DNA of 64,000 nucleotides. It comes from Entrophospora sp. SA101 (lineage: Eukaryota > Glomeromycota > Glomeromycetes > Entrophosporales > Entrophosporaceae). Location: assembly GCA_958430865.1 (NCBI GenBank), contig CAUDNR010002225.1, positions 7,657 to 71,656 on the forward strand. Reading direction: 5' to 3'. Position 1 is the first letter of the stretch. Every line of letters begins with the position of its first letter. The notes beneath the pieces were generated by a model. It searched no databases. It saw only the letters and a program-made list of their open reading frames with translations, and was not told the origin of the DNA. Both the position numbers and the translations under genes were made by a program. Below, in pieces: positions 23,490 to 33,598 of this stretch.

Positions 23490-23690
23490 AATAAAAATCC
23501 AAAACTTGGGACTATTTCAAAGATGACGGAAATAGCATTGATTGTAAAGTATTAAATTGCGATGCTAAATATTCAATGAATTCTGTATTTTGTTCAAATG
23601 AATCTACGTATTATTCTAATGATATTTTTTTTTTGGAAAAAAAAGCCAATCAAAAAAACAGTCTTTTGAATTGTTTGAAAGGATTAAGGA
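23490..23690 (+). pseudogene. Possible BED-type zinc-finger relic
   Basis: A frame reads KSKTWDYFKDDGNSIDCKV..CDAKYSMN. The W-x-YF start and C-x4-C spacing recall the BED fingers of hAT transposases, but the distal His residues are not seen. The mirror copy lies at 49016-49216 on the minus strand. Confidence 0.35.
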
Positions 23691-23900
23691 ACGCAATCCC
23701 TATCATAGTCATTTAGCATGTATAATAAAATCAAAAATTTTCATGTGACTAAATTAACCAGTTAATATTAATAATAATTTACACTTTCTTTAAAAAGATA
23801 ACAAGTTCGTCCACCCAATTCCCAGTTCTGTAAAGTTATAGTATGTATTACATATTTACATGTCCCCACTTTAATTGAACAATAAAGTATTTTACTTTAA

Positions 23901-23910
23901 NNNNNNNNNN
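23901..23910. other. Assembly gap (10 N)
   Basis: Ten Ns mark a contig join. The inverted duplicate of block B stops precisely here. Confidence 1.
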
Positions 23911-24040
23911 ATATATGATAAAGATACTAAAAAAATCCGCACATAATAATTTGTTATATTGATGTAACATATGTTTGATGATCAACCGCCATCAAACACC
24001 ACAGTAAGTGATGTAAAAGAAAATTAAATTTTTTTATTTA

Positions 24041-24982
24041 TTACAGATAATCTGTAAGTGTTTCTATGATAACTGACTCTCTAAATTCCACTGCAAATCT
24101 TATATCTTCAATCCCCACCTCCGTCTTCCCAGCATAATTTGCGCACCGATTTCTAATTGAAAAAATTTGATTAGTGAAATTATACTTTAGTTACATATTA
24201 ATTTTTAACTTGATATTGTACTCACGCATCTCTGAACAACCGAATCAATCTTCTCTCCGTTATCTATTTTGAATGCCAAGGTTAATTTAATTATTAATAT
24301 TTTTTTAAAAAAATCAATCCTTTGGTTGAAAAAGAAACCATACCCTCTGCAAATCTCTTATTGCACCTGATCCAAATCTCACTCCTGGTCCTGCTACCTC
24401 CTCACTAATATTTCGAACACTCCAACACCTATGTCAAGCTCCCTTTCTCTTCTTCTCGGCTATTATAATTTTAATGTAAGGAATATGAAAATATCAGAAT
24501 TTGAATCTCTAAAAAAAAAAAAAACAGAAAATCTTATAAAAAACTTACTTCTTCATCAATTTCATCTCTAGTTTCATTTTCAGTTTGATAGTCATCATCA
24601 TCATCAGCATCACCATCATAACCCTCAGTCTCATCACCAGCATCAGATTCAGATTCATCACCATCTTCAATTTCTTCAACAACCTCCTCAACATTTCTAG
24701 AATAATTAATATCAAGGATTTAAAAAGGACGTGAATTTAATGATTTCTGAATTTTGCACATAGCTATGAAACATGATTGCTTTTTATGATAATACAGTCA
24801 ACCCCAATAAACTGACCTTTTTGGAATCACAAAAATAGGATTGGCTTATCAAAATTCAGTTGACTGTAACTAGAGTGATGACAAATGGTGATAATCACCA
24901 CCATTCTTACAATAAATAACACCTACTCTTTTTCTTTCTCAAGGTGCTCTTCTCGCTTTCTTTTGTTTGGTCTATGGGACAT
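24041..24982 (-). CDS. Divergent histone H3-like fold protein with acidic N-terminus (one apparent frameshift)
   Basis: Five exons: 24982-24927 (MSHRPNKRKREEHLEKEK), 24696-24549 (very acidic: EDGDESESDAGDE, DADDDDDYQ), 24459-24344, 24263-24226 and 24152-24041 (stop TAA). Exons 3-5 align by eye with the H3 histone fold: a RELDIGVGVFEI stretch like the H3 alpha-N region, then VRFGSGAIRDLQ, RRLIRLFRDANRCANYAG and IEDIRFAVEFRE, mirroring H3 landmarks RF..SA...LQ, L..LFED.N.CA.HA and .DI.LARR.R. The phases of exons 1-2, 2-3, 3-4 and 4-5 all fit. Inside exon 3, after VFEILV, the frame must shift by one to continue, so this copy is either broken or carries a sequence error. It could be a non-canonical H3 variant or another H3-class histone-fold factor. 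The acidic head is unlike the basic tail of canonical H3. Confidence 0.5.
24793..24868. mobile_element. Short MITE with TACAGTCAAC termini
   Basis: A 76-bp unit has inverted termini TACAGTCAAC / GTTGACTGTA, and TA at both edges suggests a Tc1/pogo-type insertion. It sits in the first intron of the histone-fold gene. Confidence 0.5.
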
Positions 24983-27540
24983 TTTTTTTTATATAAAAAA
25001 TAAAATTGATAATCATATAAATATAATATATAGATTAAGAAGGTATGACTAAAAAAGATTTTATTTCAATCAATTGAAGAAAAGAATTTGTAATACAAAT
25101 TATTTATGTATATACACGTATTGGTTGTACAAGAATCTCCTATTGATTGACAATTTATTTTTTGACAATTGACAAAACGCGAGTGATGTTGTTTTAGCAT
25201 GATTTGGTTCTAAAAAGAAATGTGTTAATAACTAACCAAAGGTAACTTTATTTTAATTTACATTATATATCTTATTGAAATCAAAACGCGGAGCAGATCT
25301 TGCTGGGTAATAAGATTCTCATCATGATGGTAAACGAATGATTGGTATTTGGCTTTTTGTAATTATCATAATCAACATTAATATTATTAACATTAAATAA
25401 TATGAAAATGTCAAGCAGCACACCGTTATAAAAGAAACAATTCGATATGAAACATTTCGATACGGAACGTTTGATTATCAGAAATTTACAGACATTGAAG
25501 CATGCATGCTTACAGTTATTCGCTTGTTCCTCGTGTACAAAAGGCTAATCTGACTTGAGGACCTAAAGATATGATAATGCAACAGAATTCCAGGCAGCGC
25601 TTGAGCCTAGAATTTACCGAGGCTGCATCAATCGTCAATGACGCTTTTTGATAATCTTCCCTCACAGCACTCAGACCAGATAAGGCTGACATGTTAGCCA
25701 AAATTTGACTGCAACGATCCTACTTCTAGGGTAAGGATTGATCTGTGTCCAAGCTATCACAATTCTGGAGGAATATTAAGAGAGCCTGCAGCTCATTTCA
25801 AGCATAGGAGGTTATGGTGACCCTGAAATTGCATTTGGGCTCTGATGATAGGAGGAAAGTTATAAAAAAGTGTTGTTTTGTATAATTATTTTCCTAAATT
25901 CTCTGTTTCTTTGATACTAACCAATTTATAATTTTGGGTAGGGGATTGAATGGGGTTTTGCCATTCAGTTCCCTGTCCTATAGATTAAAATTATCACATG
26001 ATTATATATATCTTTGTCAGTAATATGGTCAACAAGAAAAAAGTTATAATATGTTTAGATTTTGTTTGGTATGTTTTGTATATATTAATCATTCCTATAA
26101 ATTTTCTATTTCTTTAATTTTTATTTGACCAAGTGAATTTGTTATTTTTTAAATAGGGATATGGTTGTTGGTGAGTAGAGATGCCACTGACAAGACAGCA
26201 ACTCAGAACTCAAACCTTTGGAATTCAGGGAAAATCCAAAACAGCAACAACCCAGGTTGCAACCTCCCGAGTTGCAGATATCAACTTTATTCTAGAGTGG
26301 TATATCACACAGATGCCAACTCTTGTCAATGATCAATGCTTGTATGGAAACAGTCAGCCTGGTCTGAGAAGAAGATAAGATAAGTTTTATCCAAAGTCTT
26401 CCAACATGTTGGGGATCCCCCACCTATGGAAAAAGATCCACAGTTATGAGGAGTGTGAAAGCACCCAACCACATGTTGTGATAGGAAATTTTAATTAAAT
26501 CTGACACCTGTGACCAACATCAGATTTATTATTCATTCTTGTGAACCCCAGAGATCTGAGTAGACACTAAGGTTGTGGGCGAAACCTTCTTAGTAATTGC
26601 TGAAACTGCGGTAAAACTATATTAAATCTTATCAAAAATCCTGTTGAAATGGCGAAACCTCAAAATGTGAAACTCTGCCAAAACTCTAATAAACAATTAA
26701 TGTGTAATCTGCCGAAACCCTGCCGATTGATTTCTGGAGGAGTTTCGGCAAGCAACCTTAGTAGACACGCATTATTAAAAGTTTCATTTATGCATGCCTT
26801 GGTATTATTTATTACCTGGGTATGCAATTGTTTGTTATGTCAATTATATTGAATAATAATCATGACCATCATGAATATTTGATGGTTGGAGGCATTCACA
26901 CACAAGGAAATGGTTAAATAGTTAAGTCATGTTTATTTTTATCTAAGATATATAATTCAAAAAATAATTATTTTATTCCACATTTGCAATGAATGGTATT
27001 ATTTGTTTTTTAGCATTAATGATTGAATCAATCACACAAGTGGTAGTCAATTTATTTAAAAGTTTTATTTGAAATGATATTATTTTAAATGTGTAAAAAA
27101 ATTTATTTTTTAATGTAAATCTTTATTAACATTAATATTTTACTGTTTTAGTATAATTGATGCAAAGCAATAATTTCTTCAGAATAATTTTCTTTTTATT
27201 CATTTGTTTATCTGTTTTAGAATGAATTAAATCTCAAGTCTCAAGATAATTTATCTTATCCATTTTAGTAATAATAAATAATTTAAATCTAACATAATAT
27301 AATTATTTTTCATGGAACCAATTGAGGATTTTTATTTTCTCTTTTATATCAATTATTGAATATATATTTCTGATATTTATTTGCAGATCCACTCAAATTT
27401 AATTCTTTTCTGCCTACTTTGCTTGTCACCACAGGACCAATTTCAATTTTAAAATAAACGAAAACCTACAAAGTGAACATGAAATTATAAAATTATATAT
27501 ATAGGGATAGGTGTATATGAAAAGTAATAATAAGTATAAT
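24983..27540. other. AT-rich region with no supported gene
   Basis: Short frames at 25516-25701 (minus), 26181-26378 (plus) and 26649-26852 (plus) have no recognisable domains, and I do not call them genes. No tRNA or terminal repeat was recognised. Confidence 0.4.
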
Positions 27541-27557
27541 GGTTTAATGAATATCAA

Positions 27558-29265
27558 AAGCAATTGATTTTTTAGAAAAAGGTTGTGATTGTGATTGTTC
27601 TTCAAGAATTCCCAAAGAATTTGCAGAATTAAGGGAATCCTTTCAAACCCTTTCTAAGTCTGAACAAGGCATATTTTTAATGACTCAACTTAAAGCAATG
27701 GATGGTGGGTCAATAAGCACTAGTAGATGCTTTAAGAAGAAAACTAGATCTAATAAAAGAACTTTCTATAACTGGGATCGCAATACACCCCTTTGTCAAG
27801 AAACCTATCTCAATATGTTGGGAATTGGCAGAACTTATTTTGAAAACATTAGAAATCATCTGATAAAAAATAGTCTTCTACCAAGAATTCATGGTAATAT
27901 TAAAAGAATGCCTCAATGGAAAACTAAAATGGTGATTGATAAAAATGTTGCAGAAATAGTAAAGAATTTTCTGGAAAATTATGTAGAAGTCCATGGATTA
28001 CCAAGTCTAGGAAGAAATATCAATAGAATAACTCAATCAACTGTATTCTTACCAGCTGAAATGAGTTATAAATCAGTCCACAGAGATTTCCTAACTGGTT
28101 TAGAAATAGCAAATTTAAATCTTTAAAATATGATGCTTTCAGAAAATTATGACATCAATTGACACCAAAGATTCAAATTATGAGTCCAAGAACTGACTTG
28201 TGTGATACTTTTCAGCATTTTAGAGATGGTTTACATTATAATGCTTGCCAAGAGGAAGAAGCTAAAAATTTGCTCAAAAGATTTAAAGAACATCTATCCA
28301 AGGCTAAACTAGAAAGAAATTATTATAATAAAAATACCAAATTAGCAGAAGAACAAAGAAAACTAGTTAACCAAAATTATTCAAAGGATAAAACACAATA
28401 TTGCAGTATTAATGCCACTGCACATTATAGTTATGATTGAGCCCAAAATGTTCATATACCACATTCAGATCAACAAGTAAGTAAAATCTATTACCATAGT
28501 CCATGTAAAGTTCATTTATTTGGTATTCAAGATGAAGCAATAAGGGTGCAAATTAATTATGTTCTTAATGAAAATGAAATTATAGGAAAAGGACCCAATG
28601 GCACCCTTAGCATGATTTTTGATGGAATTAAGAGATTGAATAAAGGCGAAAAACATTTAAAGATTACTTGTGATAATGCTGGGGGACAAAATAAAAACAA
28701 TGTAACAATTTGGTTTTATTTATATTTGGTAATTTGTGGTTATTATGAAAGTATTGAATTAAATTTCATGGTTCCAGGACATACCAAATTCAAATGTGAT
28801 GGCAATTTTGGCATGATTAAAAAACTTTATAGGAAAACAAGAGTAGATTGTCTGGGTCATGTGGTTGAGGTGGTAAAAAAGTCTAGTCCAGCAGGATTGA
28901 ACAAATCTCAATGTTATGAAGGTGGAAGAGGTTTTCAATACTTAGATATTAAAGCTATTTTGGGAATTTATTTTAAGAAGTTACCAAGTATACAGAAATA
29001 TCAACATTTTCTTTTTGAAGCATCTAATCTTGGTACAGTAAAAGTTCAAGAAGTTGCTAATGGACCTTTTGCTGAATTCAATTTATTGAAAATCAAGAAA
29101 GCAGATATTTTTGAAGAAATTAGAGCTTTATCTATTTTAGTGTTAATCCCACCTCCTTTGGATTACAAAAGGCAAGAATATCTTTATCATAATATTCGTC
29201 CATTTATTAGAGATAAATTCAAAGATATTACTTGTCCAAAACCAATTTATGCTGACAACAAATAG
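27558..29265 (+). CDS. DUF7869-like RNase-H-fold transposase gene with in-frame UGA (cassette gene 1; one frameshift)
   Basis: Frame 2 (about 27558-28126) reads AIDFLEKGCDCDC, FQTLSKSEQGIFL, FYNWDRNTPLCQETYL and SVHRDFL. A one-base shift near 28115 then gives frame 1 to the stop at 29265. The second part has KYDAFRKL-[TGA]-HQLTPKIQ (28150-28152) and AHYSYD-[TGA]-AQNVHIPH (28438-28440), then ITCDNAGGQNKNN and VPGHTKFKCDGNFG. The D-x-AQ, CDNAGGQNK and GHTK..CDG motifs are those I know from DUF7869-type RNase-H-like transposase proteins of eukaryotes. Both TGA sites fall where Trp fits the pattern. TGG is used as well (three sites). The 5' end is uncertain. It directly precedes cassette genes 2 and 3. 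The family name rests on memory of its motifs. Confidence 0.6.
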
Positions 29266-29297
29266 AAAATTTAAAAATAAACTAATAAAATAATTAT

Positions 29298-29329
29298 ATA
29301 CTTAATAATGCAAGAAAGATATTAAGTAT
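29298..29329. promoter_or_regulatory. Inverted repeat between cassette genes 1 and 2
   Basis: ATACTTAAT (29298-29306) and ATTAAGTAT (29321-29329) form a perfect 9-bp stem with a 14-base loop, 15 bases before the next ATG. The spacer of the other cassette (1107-1237) keeps both arms in order with a longer loop. It could be a terminator, operator or promoter element; conservation is the only support. Confidence 0.45.
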
Positions 29330-29344
29330 TTATTAACAAAAATC

Positions 29345-30337
29345 ATGGTAAACATTGTAGAAATCCAAAAACAAGAAAGCGAAAAATTATTAAACGAATT
29401 AGAATTATTGAAAAAGCAACTAGAGGATAAAGATCAAGAACTCAACGATTACAAAAATACAGAAGTAACTGAGCAAGAAGAAGAAGTATTTAGACAAGAA
29501 GCATTAAGTAAAGTTGAAGAAATTTTAGTAGAAATGAGAAATAATTTTCCTCATTGTAGTAAGAATATTGAAAAAGATTTAAGAGAATTGATTAATAAAC
29601 CATTAAGGCAAACATTCATGGGTCTTTGCTTTAAATATTCTCTTTACAATGACTACAAATGAAATGCTAAGGAAAACCTAGAAAAGTTAGTGAATAGAAT
29701 TATCATAGACCATTTTGAAAGTTCTGAGTTGGCTAATGAAATGAAAAAGGATTGAAACTTATGGAAACAATACTCTACTCTTTATAGACGGGTTGAAGAA
29801 GATGGAGAACTTTGGGGCAGAAAAGCTCAAGACATAATTCTTAAAGACATCATTGAAGGCAAAGATGAAAAGATTAAGTTTTTAGAAGCAGAAGTAGAAC
29901 AACTAGAAGAAAGAGTTAAAATAGAACGGGAGCAAGTTGACAAAGTCTTAGAAACTGGGGAAAAATGAAGCAAAGCACAAGCAGAGGATATTAAAGAGAA
30001 AAATAAGAAACTCAAAAGCACTAGTGAAAAAGTTTCTTATCTAGAAGCCCGAGTTAAAAAGTTAGAGCAAGAGTCGGGTCAAAAGGATAAAAAAATAGAA
30101 AAACTAGGCAAGCAATTGACTGATAGTGAATCACAAAACAAAAGTTTGAAACTTTTAGATTATTTAAACAATAAACCTTTACCTAATTTACCTACTGAAG
30201 AAGAAACTAAGCAGAATATTTTTAAACGATTAAAAGCAAAAACACAGGTTAAGATTCAAAAATTACAAAAGTTAATCAAAAAAGAAAAACTTCACAACCC
30301 AGAAATGATTGCTCAACTAGAGGTTAAGTCTAATTAA
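29345..30337 (+). CDS. Coiled-coil protein, UGA=Trp cassette gene 2 (330 aa under code 4)
   Basis: The frame opens at ATG 29345 and closes with TAA at 30335-30337. The only internal stops are three TGA codons (29660, 29753, 29966), and two TGG codons also occur. Residues 5-45 are coiled coil. Residues 55-150 look globular (VEEILVEMRNNFPHCSKN, QTFMGLCFKYSLYNDY). Residues 165-260 are a long Glu/Lys coiled coil. A short PNLP-containing segment and a basic helix end the protein. It is homologous to 375-1106 at the N-terminus and in design, but longer. The TAA overlaps the ATG of gene 3 by one base (TAATG), which in bacteria allows translational coupling. The function is unknown; it may assist the adjacent transposase-type gene. 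Confidence 0.75.
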
Positions 30338-31023
30338 TGAGAGAGTTGGATTACACAGTTTTGGAATTGGAGGAATGAAATAAGAAGACCTGTGATTTTT
30401 GCTCTAATCTCTTTGGCAAAGATAATAAGTCTGTTCATCAAATAAGATCTCGTACTAAAGTAACTGGTGAATGGATTTCAGATGATGTGGTTTGTGAAAA
30501 GTGTGAAGAAAAGTATTGAAATGATGAATTGTTAAAATGCGATAGGTGTGGTAGATTACAAACTAAACTAGATTTTGATATTGTTACTGGTAAGAATGTT
30601 TGCTACTGTATTAGAAACAATGAAGTCCTAGAAGAGAAAGAACTCCCTCTTTTGCCGAATGAAGAAATAAGTCAGTCTACTTTTTATGAAAGACAAATAA
30701 ACTCCCTACAAGAACAACTAAATGAGACTGAAGAAGCCTTAGAAATTGAAAGGGAAGAAGTAGTCAAATTTCAAGAAAAGTCTGAGGAATGAGGTAAGAG
30801 GCAAAAGCAAGAACTTTTGGATAGAATAAAAGAATTGGAGACTGAACTAGAAAGATTAAAAAAATTAACCCCTAAAGAACTAGTTGATAAATTAAGTGTT
30901 AAAGAAAAGGAAATCAATGATTTAAAAGTTCAATTAACCCAATTGCAACAACAGAATGGTCAAATTGCTCAAATTGAAGTTAAAGAGACTAAAAGATGAT
31001 CTTGATTGAAAATAAGAAAGTAA
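30337..31023 (+). CDS. Zinc-ribbon plus coiled-coil protein, UGA=Trp cassette gene 3 (228 aa under code 4)
   Basis: ATG 30337 to TAA 31021-31023 with five internal TGA codons (30376, 30517, 30790, 30997, 31003) and no other stop. One TGG is present. Cys pairs CDFC (residues 19-22), CEKC (55-58) and CDRC (68-71), then CYC near 90, form a zinc-ribbon-like N-terminus. From about residue 115 to 220 it is coiled coil (NSLQEQLNETEEALEIE, DRIKELETELERLKK). It matches the partial gene at 1-373 in order and spacing. It is probably a structural or nucleic-acid-binding partner, but that is a guess. Confidence 0.75.
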
Positions 31024-31087
31024 TTGAAGAAATACTTTCCTCTTATAAATTGAAATTTATTGCAACTATCAAAGAAAATGGTAGTTA

Positions 31088-31363
31088 TTATTTTCCTTTT
31101 AAAGATTTTTGCTTTTTATTATTTTTATTAGGTAATAATGCATCATCATGATGCTTTCTTTTTTTAACATTTATTATTTTTCTTTCTTCTTGGTAAATTT
31201 CATAAGTAATCTTTTCTTTTCTTAGATAAGCTTCCAATGTCTGAGTATCATTTATTTTAAAAATGTAAGGAGCAATCTTTTCCCCTTGTTCCTTTTTTAA
31301 AATACTTCTAATGGTACTATAATTCTTGGGTTCCATAGTAGATCTGATATAAATGAGTTTCAT
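31088..31363 (-). CDS. Small basic hypothetical protein convergent to the cassette
   Basis: 91 codons from ATG 31363 to TAA at 31090-31088, facing cassette gene 3 with a 64-bp gap. It reads MKLIYIRSTMEPKNYSTIRS, is Lys-rich throughout and ends in a poly-basic tail (KKRKHHDD, NKNNKKQKSLKGK) that could be a nuclear or DNA-binding signal. It contains no TGA codon, so its code cannot be judged. I recognise no family. It may belong to the cassette or to fungal flanking DNA. Confidence 0.4.
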   Translation of the reverse strand: MKLIYIRSTMEPKNYSTIRSILKKEQGEKIAPYIFKINDTQTLEAYLRKEKITYEIYQEERKIINVKKRKHHDDALLPNKNNKKQKSLKGK

Positions 31364-31432
31364 ATTAACTATTTTTGTCTAGACAAATATCATGATCATG
31401 TTACATTGGCAATACAATTGTGATGTTAAACA

Positions 31433-33245
31433 TTATTGATCCCTGAAAATCTTGGTAATATCAATGTTCACTTTGTCTGGTTTTGTTGCAGTATGCCCCA
31501 TATGGTCTGCATCTTCAAAGTCTGGATTTGTGTTTTGTATATTATTTTCAGAAAATAATTCATTATTTATATCCTCTTCCATGTGCAATCTTTGATTGTA
31601 AGAGCTTGTTAACTCATCAATTGCTTTAGATAAATACATGAAACAATAATGGCACCTTCTGTTAATTATCTCGAAGCAACTTTCATGATAGGCATGACCA
31701 CAGACTAACACATGACTACTTTCTATTGACCTATTAGTACATTCAATTCTATCACAAAAATTCTCTTGACTTGGTGGCACTGGTGTATGAAAACCAAGTG
31801 GTAAGGCTCCAATAGGAAATCCTGATTTAAGATTTTGAAAATAGTAATAGGGCTTTTTTATTCTTTTTCCTTCCATTCTTTCCTCAACTAATCCATTGTT
31901 TTTCCAAACTTCATCAAAAAAGTCTAACAAGAACAAGGCAGTTTTCTTAACCAAAAAATCTAAATCCTTTTTACTGTATGGATAATTTTGCTTTGGTGAG
32001 AAGGCAGCTCCAAGAGAATTCTCATGATGAAAATGGTCTATAAAAAGTGCATCACGTCTCAATGATTTTGCAGTAGATACCTTTGCAGTAGTCTGCCTTC
32101 TCAATAGGCTGTGGAAATTTTCCACTGGGTATTCATCAAATATATTTAGGTTGTTCTTGAGTGTGTCAATTACAGGATGTTCTATCTGCATCCAATAATG
32201 AATATCTGATAAAAAGGCCAGTGTAATTTTATCATAATTATGACAGTGGAAACGTTTCATTACAGTCCACAAGCGAAATACTGTGCTGACATACTCTTGG
32301 AAGTGATTCTGTCGAAAAAGGATATTATATATATCCAAAGTTGCAGGCACCAAATTATCTAATAGATCAAAAAATGTTACATATTGTGGAGTTTTTGAGA
32401 ATTTGAATTTTTCAACCACAAATCTTCTAACTAATTCCCAGCCTGCATGAGCAAGATACATCAATGTATCTATTCTCCAAGGTTTTGGCTTTGCAGCTAA
32501 TTTATGTTTCTTGTTAAAAATACTTCTATATAATTGATCAAAAAATGGCCAGAAGGTCAAAAAAACAGATTCTTTTGTATTTAGAGCAAGATGTAGTGGA
32601 CCAAGGAAAGGAAACAAATGAGTAATTTTTTCTGGAATGCTTGTTTCATTTTCATTTTTTAGTTTTTTAACAATAGCTCGACAAATATATAGTTGGCCAG
32701 GAAAATCAGCTGGAATAAATATCACATTATTATACAAGTATACTTGTATTTCAGGTAACCCAATAAATGTTTTTATTGCTTGCAGATAATCATTGGTATT
32801 TTTTAAATTCAATTCAATGAGGTCAACTAGTTTTGTCATGGTGAATTTTCTTCTGTATTTTTCATAAACATCTGGATCATATGAATGCACAGTCAAAGAT
32901 TCTATAAGCTCATTTTCAATCATGTTTATAATACATTGAATAAATTGCCATAGCATTTTTAAGAATTAAAACATTAACACCATTATGATTGTGAATTAGA
33001 TGATTATTATTTGAATAATATGGAATGGGAGCTACATTTTTATTGTTAAATAAAATTGTTGCCATATGAGCAATTTGTGATATAAAAGTTACACTTGACA
33101 CACTTGTACTGTGTAAATTATGATAGTCATCAATGTTGACAATTAATAGATTGTGAAAAAATTCCTTAATATAACTCTTGACAGTCAATTCATGTTTCTT
33201 TACTATTTTTCTAATTATTATATACTGTTTGATAAGTAGAACCAA
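31433..33245 (-). CDS. Transposon-like gene with RING-type finger, copy 2 (longer open frame)
   Basis: Here the frame 32956-31433 (507 codons) is uninterrupted from the MLWQFIQ region through YPVENFHSLLRR to the RING-like CDRIEC..CGHAYHESC..CHYC. The upstream frame 33245-32916 (IDDYHNLHS) overlaps it by 41 bases in another register. All three copies in the window share that overlap, so it is an old shift, an unrecognised intron or a recoding site. The last 22 residues (MGHTATKPDKVN..) come from beyond the duplication edge and replace the C-terminus of copy 1. The family is not identified; a domesticated or decaying transposon protein is most likely. Confidence 0.5.
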
Positions 33246-33598
33246 TTCCCATATTAGCTTATGTGTTTATACCTTATTAGTATAATCATACAAAATTTGA
33301 GGTGATGTAAATAAGCGGTGGTATACCATTTTTTAAGTGGGCATTTTTTCAATTTTACAATACTCTTTACATATAAATTGTTGATCATCTTTGTTGTTTT
33401 GAATAAGTTTGAAAATAGATTTTTAATTATGCTTAGGACATCTCACCCCATTCAATTATGTATGACAATCCAGGGTCCTACCTCGATTTCCATTACCTAA
33501 TAATAATGAATGTACAACAACTTTGAACATCCCTCCCTCTCTAATGTAAAGAATAAATTTAAAAAATCTATTATTCTTCTTTTAAAAACATTTATATA

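Larger units (their letters stand above)
21171..23900. repeat. Inverted duplication, block B (copy 1)
   Basis: This block is the reverse complement of 48806-51535 (position p pairs with 72706-p), with no difference noticed. It joins block A through a shared 9-mer (TTCTTGTAT, 21171-21179) and ends exactly at the 10-N gap. Confidence 0.93.

Noticed and set aside
27558..29265. Two TGAs as ordinary nonsense decay of a fungal transposon
   Set aside because: Not excluded, but less likely: the neighbouring genes carry only TGA stops as well, and both sites fit Trp in the family pattern.
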